Below are positions 62,499 through 64,000 of a DNA stretch of 64,000 bases, piece by piece (within the stretch, counting starts at the first letter, position 1; each line of letters starts with the position of its first letter). Source of the DNA: Dillenia suffruticosa (lineage: Eukaryota; Streptophyta; Magnoliopsida; Dilleniales; Dilleniaceae); the NCBI GenBank assembly GCA_033439265.1, contig JAVTVX010000019.1, forward strand, positions 5,339,501 to 5,403,500, in the 5' to 3' direction. The position numbers were made by a program, and so were the translations under genes. Below the pieces are notes generated by a model. It had not been told where the DNA came from and did no database searches. It saw nothing but the letters and a program-made list of their open reading frames with translations.

Positions 62499-63240
62499 TA
62501 TTTTGTTTATTATTTTGATTATTTCATATTTTATTACCTTTCATATATGTATACACTTATCGAGATCATTCATAAGTTATAAATGGTAGTCATTCTTGGG
62601 AGCTCTTATATATATAATTATTTCGTATTTGAAATTATTTTTTGATTAATCTGATTCAAGTTTTGACAGATCCGATTTAGGAAAGATTTTCGAATGTTAT
62701 TTTACTCATAGTAGTTCTACTAATAGTTGGGTTTTCTTTCGGGTCTAATATTTTATTTTGGATTATCACTATTAGTATCTAGAATCATATTTCGATTAAT
62801 CCGATTCGAGTGTCTACGAAATCACTATTTAGAGGACAGCTCTCCTAGCGTAGTTTTTTCATTCTCAATTTCTTAATCTAAAACTTTATTAAGAGATTTA
62901 ATATCCCATCCCATTAGATCAACTGTCCATTGGTTAAATTTATAGGACTCTTTGTGTATTTTGAATAAAATTGGTTAAATTTTCTATTTAAAAATTTAAT
63001 TATATATATATTTTTTTGTTTTCACTGTTAATATCCAAATTGCTCTAACTAATCTGGTCCAAGTATCGTGAGATCCGTTGTTGGATTGGATTTTTCAAAT
63101 CCTGTTTTTTCATTTTTATAGTTTGAACTTGAGATCTATGATTAAAAAAATATAGTATTTGATCGCTACACCTACATAGTTTTGGTAATTTAAATATACT
63201 TTCATGTAAAAAAGGAGTGGAATTTAATAATTGCGTCTAA
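62210..63240. other. AT-rich DNA right of the caulimovirid fossil
   Basis: It holds a TG/TA microsatellite at 62,468-62,499 and no recognisable gene. It may include worn non-coding sequence of the neighbouring fossil. Confidence 0.4.
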
Positions 63241-63310
63241 TCGGTAAAAAAAAAAATAATAATAATAATTGAGTTTTCACCAAAAAAAAAATAATAATTG
63301 CGTCTAATCG
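63228..63310 (+). repeat. short tandem duplication around TTGCGTCTAATCG with A/AAT runs
   Basis: TTGCGTCTAATCG followed by an A-run and AATAATAAT occurs at 63,231 and again at about 63,298. The copies are separated by TTGAGTTTTCACC, giving a tandem period of about 67 bp. Confidence 0.65.
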
Positions 63311-63399
63311 AATCAAGTCCAAAGTCTATATGTTCTGCTCCAAGATGCAAACCCCAAGTCCAGTTGAAAGGCTATAGTCCGAAGCCACACAATTCCCAG

Positions 63400-63440
63400 G
63401 AAGGCCCGTGATATATTGAAGCCCAAAGAAGGCCCAGTTC
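63400..63440 (+). promoter_or_regulatory. cluster of GGCCCA-type (site II / UP1-like) motifs
   Basis: GGCCCG (63,403), GCCCAA (63,421) and GGCCCA (63,431) lie within 35 bp. Reversed, these include TGGGCC and TTGGGC, the site II core bound by TCP factors in many plant housekeeping promoters. The cluster precedes a GC-richer, C/T-rich transcribed-looking block, which suggests a gene start to the right. Confidence 0.4.
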
Positions 63441-63512
63441 TCTGTCCACGATCGAAGCTTCCCATGCACTAGCTTTCTACGCACAACTGAGAATCGAATA
63501 GAAGAATCAAGA

Positions 63513-63899
63513 TTGTGCAAATCTCAGAATTGGAAAACTAAAAATCCTGAGCAAATCCAACCTTGGAAGAAACAGGGACAAAAAATAGGGTTGGAGAATG
63601 GGAGAATTGCAGAGGTTATACATGGACAGAGCAAATCAACTACCATTGCCATCAGCCTTTTGTGCAGTCGTCGTCTTAGATTGCTCCGCCTCGATTTGCC
63701 TTTTCCGATCTTCGAATTCGAGTCTTCATCTTCTCTGCCTGGAGTTCTCTCGCCGATTGCCTGTCGCCCCCTTTCGTCCGTTGTCTCCACCGTCCGTCAG
63801 AAACAGTTTCGCCTTCACTGTGTCTTCGACTTCGATTGCTCTTGCTGTGAATGGAGGAGATTAAGCTTCATCCATATTCGAGATTTCATTCCTAATTAG
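63513..63899 (+). CDS. possible 5' end of an unrecognised gene
   Basis: Two overlapping plus-strand frames, 63513-63899 (128 residues) and 63598-63864 (88 residues, MGELQRLYMDR...), cover a block that is clearly richer in G/C than its surroundings and lies 70-160 bp downstream of the GGCCCA cluster. Neither product is recognised. They have Leu/Ser/Arg-rich composition typical of frames through plant 5' leaders, and I cannot choose between coding and leader. The sequence returns to AT-rich after 63,900, like an intron or intergenic DNA. Confidence 0.25.
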   Translation: MCKSQNWKTKNPEQIQPWKKQGQKIGLENGRIAEVIHGQSKSTTIAISLLCSRRLRLLRLDLPFPIFEFESSSSLPGVLSPIACRPLSSVVSTVRQKQFRLHCVFDFDCSCCEWRRLSFIHIRDFIPN

Positions 63900-64000
63900 C
63901 ACCTCGTTTGGGTTGTCAAATTTCATTTATTTTGACTTACACTGCAATTCTTATTTATTTAGTAAGAATTTAATTTTACAAAATAAAAAAAAATTCAAAA

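Overview
The window is nuclear DNA of a flowering plant, probably a woody eudicot. It holds a proteasome subunit gene with conventional plant introns, plant-type snRNA promoters (USE plus TATA), and CACTA, hAT, RTE-LINE, LTR and endogenous caulimovirid remains. The species cannot be named from the sequence.

Layout. (1) 1-14,970: most of a 26S proteasome base subunit RPN1 gene on the minus strand. 21 in-frame coding exons (741 codons) are present and the last part of the gene lies left of the window. Its introns carry an old RTE LINE fragment with duplicated 3' tails, a possible small GC-rich element and several homopolymers. (2) 15,196-15,589: a 394-bp GC-rich non-autonomous hAT-like element with a perfect 8-bp target duplication. 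(3) About 15,650-24,893: a decayed CACTA (TNP2-type) transposon on the minus strand, split by a 3-kb LTR-like fossil flanked by a 6-bp duplication. (4) 24,912-46,028: the highlight, a head-to-tail array of twelve U2 snRNA genes on the minus strand in a unit of about 1,789 bp. Each has a USE and a TATA box at identical distances. The internal copies are almost identical and both ends are decayed. (5) 46,029-48,650: AT-rich DNA, then a CT-rich block with short repeats. (6) 48,655-51,795: a nearly full-length but broken RTE-type LINE. (7) 51,800-54,590: AT-rich DNA with a GGT/GAT-rich minisatellite. (8) About 54,600-62,200: a broken endogenous caulimovirid (pararetrovirus) fossil. (9) 63,300-64,000: a promoter-like block with GGCCCA motifs and the possible start of an unrecognised gene.

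Functionally, only RPN1 and the U2 array look alive. RPN1 is a scaffold of the proteasome regulatory particle. The U2 genes would supply the branch-site-recognising RNA of the spliceosome. The two loci have no obvious functional link. Everything else is repeat debris. The U2 array shows marks of concerted evolution: homogenised centre, degenerate edges, block-wise variants, and a repeat unit that contains a decayed duplication of its own spacer.
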